DNA of 64,000 nt. Source: JACQAP01 sp035275265 (GTDB taxonomy: Bacteria; Pseudomonadota; Gammaproteobacteria; Burkholderiales; JACQAP01). The notes below the pieces were generated by a model, which had not been told where the DNA came from, did no database searches, and saw only the letters and a program-made list of their open reading frames with translations. The stretch lies in assembly GCA_035275265.1 (NCBI GenBank), contig DATENC010000026.1, positions 62,001 through 126,000 of the forward strand. The letters are read 5' to 3'. The position numbers were made by a program, and so were the translations under genes. Of this stretch, positions 1 through 8,972 are shown one piece after another (positions within the stretch are counted from its first letter, which is position 1; each line of letters starts with the position of its first letter).

Positions 1-402
1 CTGGAGTTGACCGAGTCCGCAGCCACCACCGACGTGGGCAAGGCGCTCGAGAACCTCGCGCGGCTGCGCATGAAGGGCTTCGGCCTGTCGATCGACGACT
101 ACGGCACGGGCTACTCCTCGATGCAGCAGCTCACCCGCATTGCGTTCACGGAACTGAAGATCGACCAATCTTTTGTCACCAACGCGACCCGCCAGGAATC
201 GGCCAAGGTGATCCTCGAATCCAGTCTCGACATGGCGAGGAAGCTCAACATTACGGCGGTAGGCGAAGGCGTTGAAACGCAGGCGGACTGGAACCTGCTG
301 CGGCAACTGGGCTGCGGTCTGGCACAGGGCTATTTCATCGCCAAGCCGATGGAAGCGGGAGCCTACCCGAACTGGGTGCGAGGTTGGAAACAGTCGGGAT
401 AA
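1..402 (+). CDS. EAL-domain cyclic-di-GMP phosphodiesterase, C-terminal part
   Basis: The reading frame is open from the first base, so the gene starts upstream of the window. The visible 133 residues are the C-terminal half of an EAL domain, which hydrolyses c-di-GMP to pGpG. Recognisable pieces are DDYGTGYSS (the loop-6 DDFGTGYSS motif with catalytic and metal-binding Asp), KIDQSFV (catalytic Lys), GEGVET (metal-linked Glu) and AQGYFIAKPM. All key C-terminal residues are present, so the domain is probably active. The upstream domains (often PAS or GGDEF) cannot be seen. A hairpin with a T-run follows closely. Confidence 0.93.
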   Translation: MELTESAATTDVGKALENLARLRMKGFGLSIDDYGTGYSSMQQLTRIAFTELKIDQSFVTNATRQESAKVILESSLDMARKLNITAVGEGVETQADWNLLRQLGCGLAQGYFIAKPMEAGAYPNWVRGWKQSG

Positions 403-420
403 GTTCTGCGGGTCCCGAAG

Positions 421-442
421 GCCATCTTTAGCGATGGCTTTT
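421..442 (+). terminator. Rho-independent terminator after the EAL gene
   Basis: A 6-bp perfect stem (GCCATC / GATGGC) with a 6-nt loop is followed by TTTT, 18 nt after the EAL stop codon. The stem is short, so strength is uncertain. Confidence 0.55.
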
Positions 443-537
443 CTGCGGACGTTGTGGGCCTTGACGAGCATCACGGACGGCGCGACGCTTGTGCCGGAGT
501 CGCACCCTGTAGCACTCAAAATAGGGAGAAGAACGCC

Positions 538-2376
538 ATGCTGAATCCCATCCATAACGCATCTCGCTGCCTCGGCATTGCTCTTGCCGCGGCGAGTCTC
601 GTCGCCTTCACTGCAACCGCGGCCGCGCGCCCGGCCGACGGTCCCTGCGAGTCGGAAAAACAGTTAAACGTAGCCGCCAAGATGCGCGACGGAGTCACGC
701 TCTACGCGGACGTCTATCGCCCCAAGCTCGCCGGCAGCTACCCCGTCATCCTCATGCGCCTGCCCTACAACAAGGACGCCGCTCAAACTTACGTGTATGC
801 GCCACCGGCGTTCTACGCCTCGCATTGCTACATCGTCGTGATTCAGGACGTGCGCGGCCAGTACACCTCCGAGGGCTCGTTCTATGCGTTTCGCGATGAA
901 GCCAAGGACGGCTACGACACCATCGAGTGGGCGGCCAAGCTACCCGGTTCCAGCGGCAAGGTCGGCATGTACGGGTTCTCTTACGTCGGGGCCACGCAGT
1001 GGATGCCGGCGACGCTGAAGCCGCCATCCCTGGTCACGATCGTGCCGGCGATGACTTCGTCCGACTACTACGATGGCTGGAGTTATGAAGGGGGCGCGTG
1101 GTCGCTCGCCTTCGAAGAATCCTGGCCGCTGGTCACCATCGCGCTCACCGGCGCGCGGCGTCTGGGCGATCAGGCGGCAATCGACCGCATGAACGAGGCG
1201 ATCCGCGATCTCTGGGCCACGTACAAATTCCTGCCGATCAAGGACTATCCGTGGCTGTCACCGGATCGCCCCAAGGTCGCGCCGTACTTCTACGACTGGA
1301 TCAAGCACGACACCTGGGACGACTATTGGAAGCAATGGTCGATTCGCACCCGCTACAACCAAGTGCAGGTGCCTGCTCTCAACTTCAGCGGCTGGTACGA
1401 CGTGTTCATGAACGGCGCGATCGAGAATTTCGTCGGCATGCGCGTCAAGGGTGGCAGCGATATCGCGCGCAAAGGCCAGAAGCTGGTGGTCGGGCCGTGG
1501 ATCCACCTGCCCTGGCAGCAAAAAGTCGGAGAGGTCGATTTCGGCCCGGAGGCAACCAACCCGGTGGACGAACTGCAATTGCGCTGGTTCGACCACTGGC
1601 TCAAAGGCAAGAACAACGGCGTGAACAACGATCCCGCAGTGCGCGTGTTCGTGATGGGCGCGAACAAGTGGCGGATCGCGGATAACTGGCCGATTCCGGG
1701 CACCCAATTCACCGAGTACTACTTGCACAGCGGCGGCGCCGCGAATACTCGTTACGGCAACGGTTGGCTTACCACCCAAAAGCCGACCGCGGACGAATTA
1801 CCCGATCGCTATCGCTACGATCCTGCCAATCCAGTCCCCAGCAAAGGAGGCCATTCCTGCTGCACGGCCGATACCGCCCCGGTCGGTCCGTTCGACCAGT
1901 CCGAGATTCAGAACCGGGCCGACGTGCTCGTCTACACCACTCCGCCACTGGAAAAGGCGGTCGAGGTAACCGGTCCCATCACAGTTACGCTCTATGCCGC
2001 GTCGAGCGCAAAGGACACCGACTTCACCGCCAAGCTGACCGATGTGCACCCGGACGGCAAGGCGATCCTGCTCAACAACGGCATTCTGCGCGCGAGCTTC
2101 CGTAAGTCGCTCGAGAGACCGGAGCCGATCGAGCCCGGCAAGATTTACGCCTATGACATTTCGATCTGGCCGACAAGCAACCTGTTCAAGGCCGGTCATC
2201 GCATTCGGCTGGAGATTTCCAGCTCGAACTTTCCGCACTACGACCGCAATCCGAACACCGGCCGCAGGTTTGGCATGGACAGCGAGTTGGCAGTGGCGGA
2301 CCAGAGCATCTATCACGACCCCGAGCATCCATCGAAGGTCGTGCTACCGATCATGGCTCAGCCGATCGAGCCATAG
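538..2376 (+). CDS. CocE/NonD family (X-Pro dipeptidyl-peptidase-like) hydrolase, exported
   Basis: A 612-residue serine hydrolase of the CocE/NonD (peptidase S15-like) family. The ATG at 538 is chosen over one at 454 because AGGGAG precedes it and it gives a clean signal peptide (LGIALAAASLVAFTATAAA, about residues 12-30). The alpha/beta-hydrolase domain carries the nucleophile in YGFSYVGATQ (Ser148); DGVTLYADVYRP near residue 51 is the typical entry strand. The C-terminal part (from about residue 380) is the jelly-roll PepX_C domain with ADVLVYTTPPLEKAVEVTG. Members cleave acyl esters or amides such as cocaine, glutaryl-7-ACA or prolyl peptides; the substrate here cannot be told. It stands alone, with a cupin gene 68 nt downstream. 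Confidence 0.92.
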   Translation: MLNPIHNASRCLGIALAAASLVAFTATAAARPADGPCESEKQLNVAAKMRDGVTLYADVYRPKLAGSYPVILMRLPYNKDAAQTYVYAPPAFYASHCYIVVIQDVRGQYTSEGSFYAFRDEAKDGYDTIEWAAKLPGSSGKVGMYGFSYVGATQWMPATLKPPSLVTIVPAMTSSDYYDGWSYEGGAWSLAFEESWPLVTIALTGARRLGDQAAIDRMNEAIRDLWATYKFLPIKDYPWLSPDRPKVAPYFYDWIKHDTWDDYWKQWSIRTRYNQVQVPALNFSGWYDVFMNGAIENFVGMRVKGGSDIARKGQKLVVGPWIHLPWQQKVGEVDFGPEATNPVDELQLRWFDHWLKGKNNGVNNDPAVRVFVMGANKWRIADNWPIPGTQFTEYYLHSGGAANTRYGNGWLTTQKPTADELPDRYRYDPANPVPSKGGHSCCTADTAPVGPFDQSEIQNRADVLVYTTPPLEKAVEVTGPITVTLYAASSAKDTDFTAKLTDVHPDGKAILLNNGILRASFRKSLERPEPIEPGKIYAYDISIWPTSNLFKAGHRIRLEISSSNFPHYDRNPNTGRRFGMDSELAVADQSIYHDPEHPSKVVLPIMAQPIEP

Positions 2377-2443
2377 TTGGATTTGCCCGGTAAGTTCGCA
2401 TCCCAGTCAAAGCGGAACGATGCATTTCACAACGGAGGCGACC

Positions 2444-2896
2444 ATGAATCGAATTTTCTGGAGAGCGGCATTGTTTTTGGTTTGTGCAGGTGCGCTGGTG
2501 ACCGCACATGCGAATCAAGCGTTAAAGGTCGATACACAAGGGGTAACAGCAAAAATTCTTTACGAAGCCCCGATCAACGGAGGCCACGTGCCCGACCTCA
2601 AAGGCAAGTACAAAATGAGGATCACCGAGATAACGATTGCTGCAGGTGGCCACGTGGGGGACCACAATCACGTGGGACCTGGCATACGCCAGATGACGGC
2701 GGGTGAAATGGAGTACATCCTGCCGGACAAGACCGTTATCTACCGAACCGGCGACTTCTTTTTCGAGACGGGTGACATCAGTCACCGAGTCAACAACAAG
2801 ACAGCCGAGCCCAACAGCCATCTACTCTTTGAAATTCTGCCGATGGATGCAAAAGGCGCGTCACTCATCCTTCCCAGAGACAAACACGATGACTAG
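2444..2896 (+). CDS. Exported cupin-domain protein
   Basis: A 150-residue protein with an N-terminal signal peptide (about residues 1-24, cleavage after AHA) and one cupin barrel. The start at 2444 has GGAGG 6 nt upstream. Cupin motif 1 is seen as GDHNHVGPGIRQMTAGEMEY (two His, Glu), motif 2 as GDFFFETGDISHRVNN (His), so a metal site is likely. It follows the CocE-like gene on the same strand and may be cotranscribed. Family members range from isomerases to dioxygenases and storage proteins; no specific reaction can be assigned. Confidence 0.86.
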   Translation: MNRIFWRAALFLVCAGALVTAHANQALKVDTQGVTAKILYEAPINGGHVPDLKGKYKMRITEITIAAGGHVGDHNHVGPGIRQMTAGEMEYILPDKTVIYRTGDFFFETGDISHRVNNKTAEPNSHLLFEILPMDAKGASLILPRDKHDD

Positions 2897-3075
2897 TTGC
2901 GGCGAACTCTTGGCCAAAGCGGCCCTGCTCCAGAGCAGGCACCAACGATGATCGCTATTTTCCCTCGAGCCTGCGCGCACAGCGGCTAACTATGTACCGT
3001 GCCGGCCCTCGGCAGGATGTCGTCCAGTGGATCGCCGTCGCCGTTCAGGTCGAGTGTCGAAACAGCGCCCAACGC

Positions 3076-3441
3076 TCAGTCCATAAGGTCTTTGGGCACA
3101 TTGCCGCCGTTGGCGGCGATGCGGGCGAGCACGGTTTTGTGCAGCCAGATGTTCATCTTTGCGGAATCCCCCATGAGCACCGCCGGACAACCCAGCTCCG
3201 TGGCCAGCTCCTTGCGCGCTGGCAAACTGCTGTCGATATCCAGGAGCTTCAAGAGGTCCACAATTGAGGTCCGCCAATTCAGCTTCTGCGGGTTCGCTGC
3301 GGCACGCTGCTCCATTTGCGCGACGACATCGACCGGGGCAACCGGCTTGGTCGGCGGTACAGTCGGAACCGTGCCGGGATTCACCGAGGCGGTGGTCCGA
3401 CCGATGCCGAGTTTCTCTAGGATCTTATTGAGGAATCCCAT
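3076..3441 (-). CDS. DUF3597-family protein
   Basis: A 121-residue protein starting MGFLNKILEKLGIG, with AAGGAG 6 nt upstream of the ATG, which decides the start against a much longer open frame. After a Pro/Val-rich linker (about residues 20-40) comes the DUF3597 domain with KLNWRTSIVDLLKLLDIDSS and a C-terminal helix ending in NVPKDLMD. The family resembles LysM-flanking small stress-linked proteins of proteobacteria, but its function is unknown. It lies in tandem with the glycine-zipper gene at 3697-4212, and both may respond to envelope stress (inference). Confidence 0.8.
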   Translation of the reverse strand: MGFLNKILEKLGIGRTTASVNPGTVPTVPPTKPVAPVDVVAQMEQRAAANPQKLNWRTSIVDLLKLLDIDSSLPARKELATELGCPAVLMGDSAKMNIWLHKTVLARIAANGGNVPKDLMD

Positions 3442-3696
3442 GGTGCGCTCCTTATGTCGTTTGAATAGTATGGATCTCGGTAGAACTACGAGTTGACAGC
3501 CCCCCGATTTTGGCAACGTCTGCTGGTGAGCGATTCCCCACGCTCCGAGTGAAATCGCTCCACAGTCACTCGTTGCCGGCATCGCGCCGCTGCCGCTGTA
3601 GACGCAGCCGCACTTGTGTTCCGCATTACTCGCCGGGGAGGGGTGATCTGGTTCCGGAAACTGCGCGGGCGCTCTAACGCCCGCGCGATGCAATTG

Positions 3697-4212
3697 CTAT
3701 TTCCCGTCCCGATCTGCGTCGCCGGGGATGGCGCGCTCGACGCGATCCCACGCGGCGCGTGTGGCGTGCTTGGCTTTTTCCCAACCCAGCTTAGAGGTTC
3801 CCGCCGCGCGGATGTAACTGGCTTCAAGGTCGCGTACGACCTCGTCAAAGTCGCGGTCGGGATATTGGGAACGACCCGTGTAACCGGTGCGATAGGCCGG
3901 ACCGTAGTCGTCATAGGTCAATCCTGAATTCGACTGGTAATAGGGCTCGCGCGTGTAGTTTTTCCGCCAATAGGCATCTTCGACGGTGGGGTCAGCCATT
4001 TCGCCCATGGCCTTACCGGCCAATCCGCCAACTATCGCGCCAGCCGCCGCGCCAACCATTGTGCCCACCGGGCCTGCCACTGTCCCGGCCGCGGCGCCGG
4101 CGGCCATGCCGCCGGCGGCAGCGCCGATACCGGTACCGACGGGATGCGAACCGGGGGCTCCTGTCAATGGATCGCGATTGGAATCGCGCTTGGTCTGTCT
4201 CTCGGTCTTCAT
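3697..4212 (-). CDS. Glycine-zipper domain protein
   Basis: A 171-residue protein. AGGAG lies 8 nt before the ATG at 4212. A polar, basic N-terminus (about 25 residues) precedes a Gly/Ala-rich zipper (about residues 28-72: GTGIGAAAGGMAAGAAAG and GAAAGAIVGGLAGKAMGE), then an acidic and Tyr-rich part (YDDYGPAYRTGYTGRSQ) and a C-terminal helix. Glycine zippers pack as membrane-associated helices. No signal peptide is seen. Similar proteins occur in many beta- and gammaproteobacteria as stress-induced proteins of unknown role. Confidence 0.78.
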   Translation of the reverse strand: MKTERQTKRDSNRDPLTGAPGSHPVGTGIGAAAGGMAAGAAAGTVAGPVGTMVGAAAGAIVGGLAGKAMGEMADPTVEDAYWRKNYTREPYYQSNSGLTYDDYGPAYRTGYTGRSQYPDRDFDEVVRDLEASYIRAAGTSKLGWEKAKHATRAAWDRVERAIPGDADRDGK

Positions 4213-4506
4213 GTCTCTACTCCTCTGGTTATTGAAATAAATGCTGCACCAGCAGGAGAGCAAGCAGCGTGCCGCGGAATCAGGAGTGTCTTGCGAGTTG
4301 CACGTTCGAATAAATGGTTGCTGGGGAAAGAGATTTTTTGCAGACGGGGATAAGTCTCTTGTATCGCGCAGGTAAAAACGACATGAAGCGCGTCTTCCTT
4401 ACAACTCTCTGCGAGGCCAATTCCGTAACCGAGAGACGATCATTTCTTCCATTTCCTGAGGCTCGATGCCTATGATCACTAACGTCGCCCGGTACACCTC
4501 TGCCGG

Positions 4507-5331
4507 ATGGCGAGATCTGAGGAGATCGCGGTGCGGCTAAACGGAAAAGTAGCGATCATCGTTGGTGCCGGCCAGAGCCCTGGAGAAGGCATCGGAAACG
4601 GCCGTGCGACCGCCCTTCGCTTTGCGCAGGAAGGCGCGAAGATCCTTGCTGTGGATCGGGATATCGATTCCGCGAGGGAGACTGCCGCCCTCGCAACGAA
4701 GGGAGGCGGAGAGTGCGTCGCCTTTGAAGCGGACGTGACTGATGAAGTCACGCTCGCCGCGGCAGTGCGCTTCGCGCAGCAGCGATGGGGACGCATCGAT
4801 ATCTTGCATAACAATGTCGGGGTGAGCATTTCGGGAGGAGACACGCCGCTGCTGGAACTCACCGAGGAAATCTTCGATCGAGTCAATGCCATCAATCTTC
4901 GTGGAACGATAATGGCCTGCAAACACGTCATTCCCATCATGCGCAGCCAGCGAAGCGGGACCATCATCAACATCTCATCCATCGCCGCGTGGATCGACTA
5001 TCCACTCGTTGTCTACAAAGCCACCAAGGCGGCCATGATCGCCTTTACACAGCAGCTTGCTTTACAAAACGCCGCTTACGGCGTTCGCGCCAACGTAATC
5101 CTGCCGGGATTGATGGATACACCCATGGCGGTGGATACGCGGGCTCATGCAACGGGCAAAAGTCGCGAGACGATTGCCGCGGAACGCGACAAGAAGGTTC
5201 CCCTGCGTGGAAAGATGGGGACGGCATGGGATGTGGCCAATGCCGCGCTGTTTCTCGCATCCGACGAGGCCAATTTCATCACCGGTGTAGCCTTGCCGGT
5301 GGATGGGGGGGCGTTGGTGCGGATCGGATGA
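4507..5331 (+). CDS. SDR-family NAD(P)-dependent oxidoreductase
   Basis: A classical short-chain dehydrogenase of about 274 residues. It has the dinucleotide-binding loop GAGQSPGEGIGNGRA, the adenine-ring Asp in EADVTD, NNVGVS (NNAG equivalent), catalytic Ser in INISSIAAW and Tyr/Lys in VYKATKAA. The C-terminal ITGVALPVDGGALV is the usual last strand. Two starts are possible: ATG at 4507, or GTG at 4531, which has GAGGAG 6 nt before it and begins right at the Rossmann fold (VRLNGKVAIIVG). The GTG looks better placed. Substrate unknown. Confidence 0.9.
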   Translation: MARSEEIAVRLNGKVAIIVGAGQSPGEGIGNGRATALRFAQEGAKILAVDRDIDSARETAALATKGGGECVAFEADVTDEVTLAAAVRFAQQRWGRIDILHNNVGVSISGGDTPLLELTEEIFDRVNAINLRGTIMACKHVIPIMRSQRSGTIINISSIAAWIDYPLVVYKATKAAMIAFTQQLALQNAAYGVRANVILPGLMDTPMAVDTRAHATGKSRETIAAERDKKVPLRGKMGTAWDVANAALFLASDEANFITGVALPVDGGALVRIG

Positions 5332-5427
5332 AAAAGTTCGCAATCGGGCGGCGACTGGCACGACTGGCCGCAGCCGGCCGTTAAGCTACCACTGGCGGGT
5401 CAGAAACCGACCAGATGTCAGCATCAT

Positions 5428-5778
5428 TCATCGGTCCGGCCGCTGGACCAGCGGGACGAAGTCGTATTCGCCGATTCCCTGCAGCACCAGGAACGTGGCG
5501 GAATCGTTGCCGCCATTAGCGACGAGGTGGGGACGGCTGGGCTTGACCGAGTACGTGTCACCGGCGCCAAGCCGTACCTCTTCTTTGGGCTCGCGCAAGA
5601 AAATTCGAATATTTCCGCCAAGGACATAAAAAGTGTCTTGAACATTGCTGTGATAGTGCCAAGGCACTCTTTGCGTCGGTGAAATCTGGAGTTCGGTGAT
5701 ACGGAAGCCCGGCCGTGCCGCGTGCTCGGCGCGGCGCTCGACCTCGTACAAATGGCTGCCATCCTTCATCGTTTCCAT
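5428..5778 (-). CDS. Small single-domain cupin protein
   Basis: A 116-residue cytoplasmic cupin. AGGAGG ends 6 nt before the ATG. Motif 1 reads PWHYHSNVQDTFYVLGGNIR (two His plus downstream acidic residue), motif 2 reads GDTYSVKPSRPHLVANGG (His), so it is probably a metal-binding barrel. It faces the SDR gene convergently. Enzymes with this size and pattern include sugar isomerases and small-molecule dioxygenases, but no substrate is suggested by the sequence. Confidence 0.82.
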   Translation of the reverse strand: METMKDGSHLYEVERRAEHAARPGFRITELQISPTQRVPWHYHSNVQDTFYVLGGNIRIFLREPKEEVRLGAGDTYSVKPSRPHLVANGGNDSATFLVLQGIGEYDFVPLVQRPDR

Positions 5779-5863
5779 TGCACCCTCCTGTCTGGTCCCG
5801 GCTCTTGTGAAAACGTTGGGCCGCTCAGCGGCTGGGCATGAGCAACACTGCCCCGTCCCTGCA

Positions 5864-6376
5864 TCAATCGGTTGCGCGCACTATCATGCGCCACGCCCGG
5901 AATTTCTGCTCAAAGGATAAGGAAGCGTTCGCTGGACTCGTAGAAGGCAGCCGCATGTACGCAATACGACGACTGCCGATCTCACCCAATACATGCCGCT
6001 TGAAACAAGCTTCTGCTTTGGCGCCATTGAAAAACACGTGTGTGATCCTGCCGTGCTTGCGGAAAAACGTCTGGAAGTCGTTCACAATCTGCGTCTCTCG
6101 CTCGATCCTTGAATCCAGGCTCCCTTCCCGCGTGCAGGACTGAAGTACATCCCAGAGTGCAATTCGCGCCGACTTCAGCGCTTCAATCCTGGCCGGGTAC
6201 GGAGACACTACGTCGAACTGAAGAAGCGCAGCGATGATGCGCCAGAAAGCATTTTGAGGATGGGCGTAGTACTGGGCCGCGGCCAACGATGCTTGTCCCG
6301 GCATGCTGCCAAGAACGAGGGTCCTGGCGTTCCTATCCGCGATGGGTTCGAAACTATGGACACGTGCCATACTCAA
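5864..6376 (-). CDS. DNA-deoxyinosine glycosylase (UDG superfamily)
   Basis: A 170-residue protein of the uracil-DNA-glycosylase superfamily, closest to the hypoxanthine/deoxyinosine DNA glycosylase group. It removes deaminated adenine from DNA as the first step of base excision repair. Visible are RTLVLGSMPGQASL (the GSMPG active-site loop), YYAHPQNAFWRI (substrate pocket, NAFWR typical of this group), IALWDVLQSCTREGSLDS and the C-terminal RLPSTSPANASLSF loop (HPSPxN-like motif). Length is typical of the family. It stands 85 nt from the cupin gene on the same strand. Confidence 0.88.
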   Translation of the reverse strand: MSMARVHSFEPIADRNARTLVLGSMPGQASLAAAQYYAHPQNAFWRIIAALLQFDVVSPYPARIEALKSARIALWDVLQSCTREGSLDSRIERETQIVNDFQTFFRKHGRITHVFFNGAKAEACFKRHVLGEIGSRRIAYMRLPSTSPANASLSFEQKFRAWRMIVRATD

Positions 6377-6580
6377 TGGCCTAACAGTTCACAGACCGTT
6401 CAGGATTGCCCAATTTCTCAGCGCACAGATGCGCAACAATTTCCGTGAAAGAGTGATTAAATCATAAACGCCGGGACCCGGCCGTGCGGTTCTTGCTTGG
6501 CGCTTCAGTTTGCGCACGCAGGAAATACGACGCTCGGGTATTGTTTGACTCCGTCATGCATTCGACCAAATATAACTGAC

Positions 6581-6961
6581 ATGCTGCCAACTCTTTCTCG
6601 ATATGCCGGGAAGTTCATCGGTGCCGCATCAGGAGTCGTGGCATGCGGACTATGGTTGTGGGTCCTTGCAACACCTCAGGACACCTTTGTACGTGCTGCC
6701 GTGCATATCGCGGTCGGCGCACTGATGATGCTGCTCGCCCTATTCGCTGTGATCGCGTCGCTGCGCGGTCACGGCCTTGCCCTGGTGATTATATTCATCG
6801 TGTCCTTTTTTCCGGTGGGTGGTTATCTGTTGGGAATCCCGCACTGGCTTCGCTGGGTTGGCGTATCGAATCTCGGCTTCCTGGCGGCAGGTCTCATCAT
6901 CATGTATTCGACACGTAAGGTGGCGACGAAAGCGTCGGTCACCGATCAGCGGGATCGGTAG
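6581..6961 (+). CDS. Small integral membrane protein, function unknown
   Basis: A 126-residue protein with four predicted membrane segments (roughly residues 12-30, 38-60, 66-84, 93-110) and short loops. The ATG at 6581 (MLPTLSRYAGKF) is chosen because the longer frame upstream is polar and unlike a leader. I do not recognise the family. The C-terminal tail is basic. The following VOC gene begins 25 nt later on the same strand, so the two may form a transcript. Confidence 0.6.
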   Translation: MLPTLSRYAGKFIGAASGVVACGLWLWVLATPQDTFVRAAVHIAVGALMMLLALFAVIASLRGHGLALVIIFIVSFFPVGGYLLGIPHWLRWVGVSNLGFLAAGLIIMYSTRKVATKASVTDQRDR

Positions 6962-6986
6962 CGCGACCCGCTATGCTGGAGGCACC

Positions 6987-7376
6987 ATGACCATCAAACT
7001 CAACCACACCATCGTGCATGCGCGCGACAAGCGCGCATCGGCCGAGTTCTACTCGAGCGTCTTCGGCCTGGGCAAGCCCGCGCCGTTCGGTCCCTTCCTC
7101 GACGTCGAAACCGGGAACGAGGTGACGCTGGCCTTCTTCGAAACACAAGACCCGTTCGAGCCGCAGCACTACGCCTTCCTCGTGAGCGAAGCCGAGTTCG
7201 ACACGATCTTCGGCCGCGTCAAGAAGCGCGGGCTCACGTACTGGGCGGATCCGGCCAGGAAACAGAAGGGTGAGATCAATACCCACTTCGGCGGGCGCGG
7301 CGTGTACTTCGAGGATCCGGGCGGACATTTCCTCGAAATCATTACCCGCCCTTACGGCAGCGAGGTGCCCGACTAG
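6987..7376 (+). CDS. VOC-family (glyoxalase/bleomycin-resistance fold) protein
   Basis: A 129-residue single VOC module with two beta-alpha-beta-beta-beta repeats. The ATG at 6987 follows GGAGG by 5 nt. LNHTIVHARDKRASAEFY gives the first metal His; GVYFEDPGGHFLEIITRPY is the C-terminal motif with the second His and the Glu ligand. Such proteins include dioxygenases, glyoxalases and antibiotic-binding proteins; the substrate is not evident. It is unrelated in detail to the VOC pair near 48 and 54 kb, which belong to a PhnB-like branch. Confidence 0.85.
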   Translation: MTIKLNHTIVHARDKRASAEFYSSVFGLGKPAPFGPFLDVETGNEVTLAFFETQDPFEPQHYAFLVSEAEFDTIFGRVKKRGLTYWADPARKQKGEINTHFGGRGVYFEDPGGHFLEIITRPYGSEVPD

Positions 7377-7465
7377 GCCGCACCTGAACACGTCCAACCG
7401 GACTACGGTTTCAACGCCTGACCGTGAAAGGTGTCAAATCCACAAGTCCTTCACGGAGACCTGCC

Positions 7466-8959
7466 ATGCATCGATTTCTGATTGCTATTTGTGTCTCGAC
7501 CACGCTGCTCCTTCCGGGTTGTGCCACCGTCAAGAACCCGGTTACCGGCAAGCTCGAGCACACAGTCATGGACGAGCGCAGCGAGATGGCCGAAGGTGCG
7601 AAAGCGCACCCCCAGATCCTCGCTGAATTTGGCGAATACAACGATCCCAAGGTACAGGCCTACGTCAACGACGTCGGCCAGCGGCTGGCCAAGGCCTCGC
7701 ACCGCCCGGAGCTAGACTGGCACTTCACCGTGCTCGACAGCCCGGAAGTCAATGCCTTCGCGCTGCCCGGCGGTTACGTATACGTCACACGCGGCATCAT
7801 GGCCTATATGCACAGCGAAGCCGACCTCGCCGGTGTCCTCGGCCACGAGATCGGCCACGTGACTGCGCGGCACGGCTCGCAACGCGCCACTCGCGAGCAG
7901 ACAGCGGGATTCGGCGTGATGGCGGCGACCATCCTCGGCGTCTTGCTTGAAAGCCAGGGCCTCCGAGGCGCCGCCAACGCGGCATCGCAGGCCTCGCAGG
8001 GCGTGGCTGCCGGCTATGTCGCGAAATATAGCCGTGGTCAGGAATCGCAAGCGGACAAGCTGGGCGCTGAATACCTCACCCGTCTCAATTACGATCCGCA
8101 CAACATGGTCGATGTAATCAGAGTGCTCGAGAGCCAGGAGCGCTTCGCCGCCGATCAGGCGCGTGCCCAGGGCCGCACGCCGCGAGAGGGTGGATCGGGT
8201 TGGCTGGCATCGCACCCGAGCAACGAACAGCGCCTGCGTGAAATCACGGAGATTGCGAACCAGTACAAGGCCCAGGCCAGTTATGTGGATGAAGGCCGCG
8301 ATCGTTACCTGAACGTAATGGACGGCGTAGCGTTCGGCGAGAGCCGCGACCAAGGCGTGACACGCGGCCAGAACTTCTATCACGAGCAGCTAGGTATCGC
8401 ACTGACCGCGCCACCCGGGTGGAAAATCCAGAACTCGCCCGATGCTCTTGCGCTCGTGAACGGCGAAGGCAACGCCGCGATGATCGTCAGGGCACTGCCG
8501 CCAAAGGCCGGCAATACCCACGAGGAAATCATTCGCAATGTCGTCAAGCCGGATTCGGGCAAGATCGAACGTCGTACTTTCAACGGGCTTCCGGCTACGC
8601 ATTTCTCCGGTACGGTCAAGAACGAGCAAGGCCAATCGCAGGCGGTCGAGTTGACTATTGTGACCGGGCCGTCGAACACCAACTACGCCTTCATCTACGC
8701 AGCCAAAGATCGGCAATCGCTGGAACGGGCGTATCGTCAGATACAAGAAGCCGAGTCTTCATTCCGCGCCCTGACAGCGGCCGATCGAAACGCAGCACGT
8801 CCATGGACGCTGAAGACCGTGCCCTACCCCAGTGGCGGCTTCGCGGAACTGGCGAAACAATCGCCTTTGAATAATGCGGAGCAACAGTTGCGGCTGCTGA
8901 ACGGGGTCTATGGCGGCGGCGACGTGCAGCCGGGGCAACTGGTGAAGGTGGTGGCCTGA
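7466..8959 (+). CDS. M48-family zinc metalloprotease lipoprotein (BepA/LoiP-like)
   Basis: A 497-residue protein starting at the ATG at 7466. Its N-terminus is a lipoprotein signal with lipobox LLPGC (Cys19), so it should be anchored in the periplasm-facing envelope. The peptidase M48 domain spans about residues 40-265 with zinc motif HEIGH (127-131) and the third-ligand region SQADKLGAEYL. The C-terminal part (about 300-497) resembles the extension of BepA/YfgC-like proteins but with AMIVRALPP and YPSGGFAELAKQ instead of canonical TPRs. Role inferred: quality control of outer-membrane proteins. Confidence 0.9.
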   Translation: MHRFLIAICVSTTLLLPGCATVKNPVTGKLEHTVMDERSEMAEGAKAHPQILAEFGEYNDPKVQAYVNDVGQRLAKASHRPELDWHFTVLDSPEVNAFALPGGYVYVTRGIMAYMHSEADLAGVLGHEIGHVTARHGSQRATREQTAGFGVMAATILGVLLESQGLRGAANAASQASQGVAAGYVAKYSRGQESQADKLGAEYLTRLNYDPHNMVDVIRVLESQERFAADQARAQGRTPREGGSGWLASHPSNEQRLREITEIANQYKAQASYVDEGRDRYLNVMDGVAFGESRDQGVTRGQNFYHEQLGIALTAPPGWKIQNSPDALALVNGEGNAAMIVRALPPKAGNTHEEIIRNVVKPDSGKIERRTFNGLPATHFSGTVKNEQGQSQAVELTIVTGPSNTNYAFIYAAKDRQSLERAYRQIQEAESSFRALTAADRNAARPWTLKTVPYPSGGFAELAKQSPLNNAEQQLRLLNGVYGGGDVQPGQLVKVVA

Positions 8960-8972
8960 GTCGTCTTGCCCC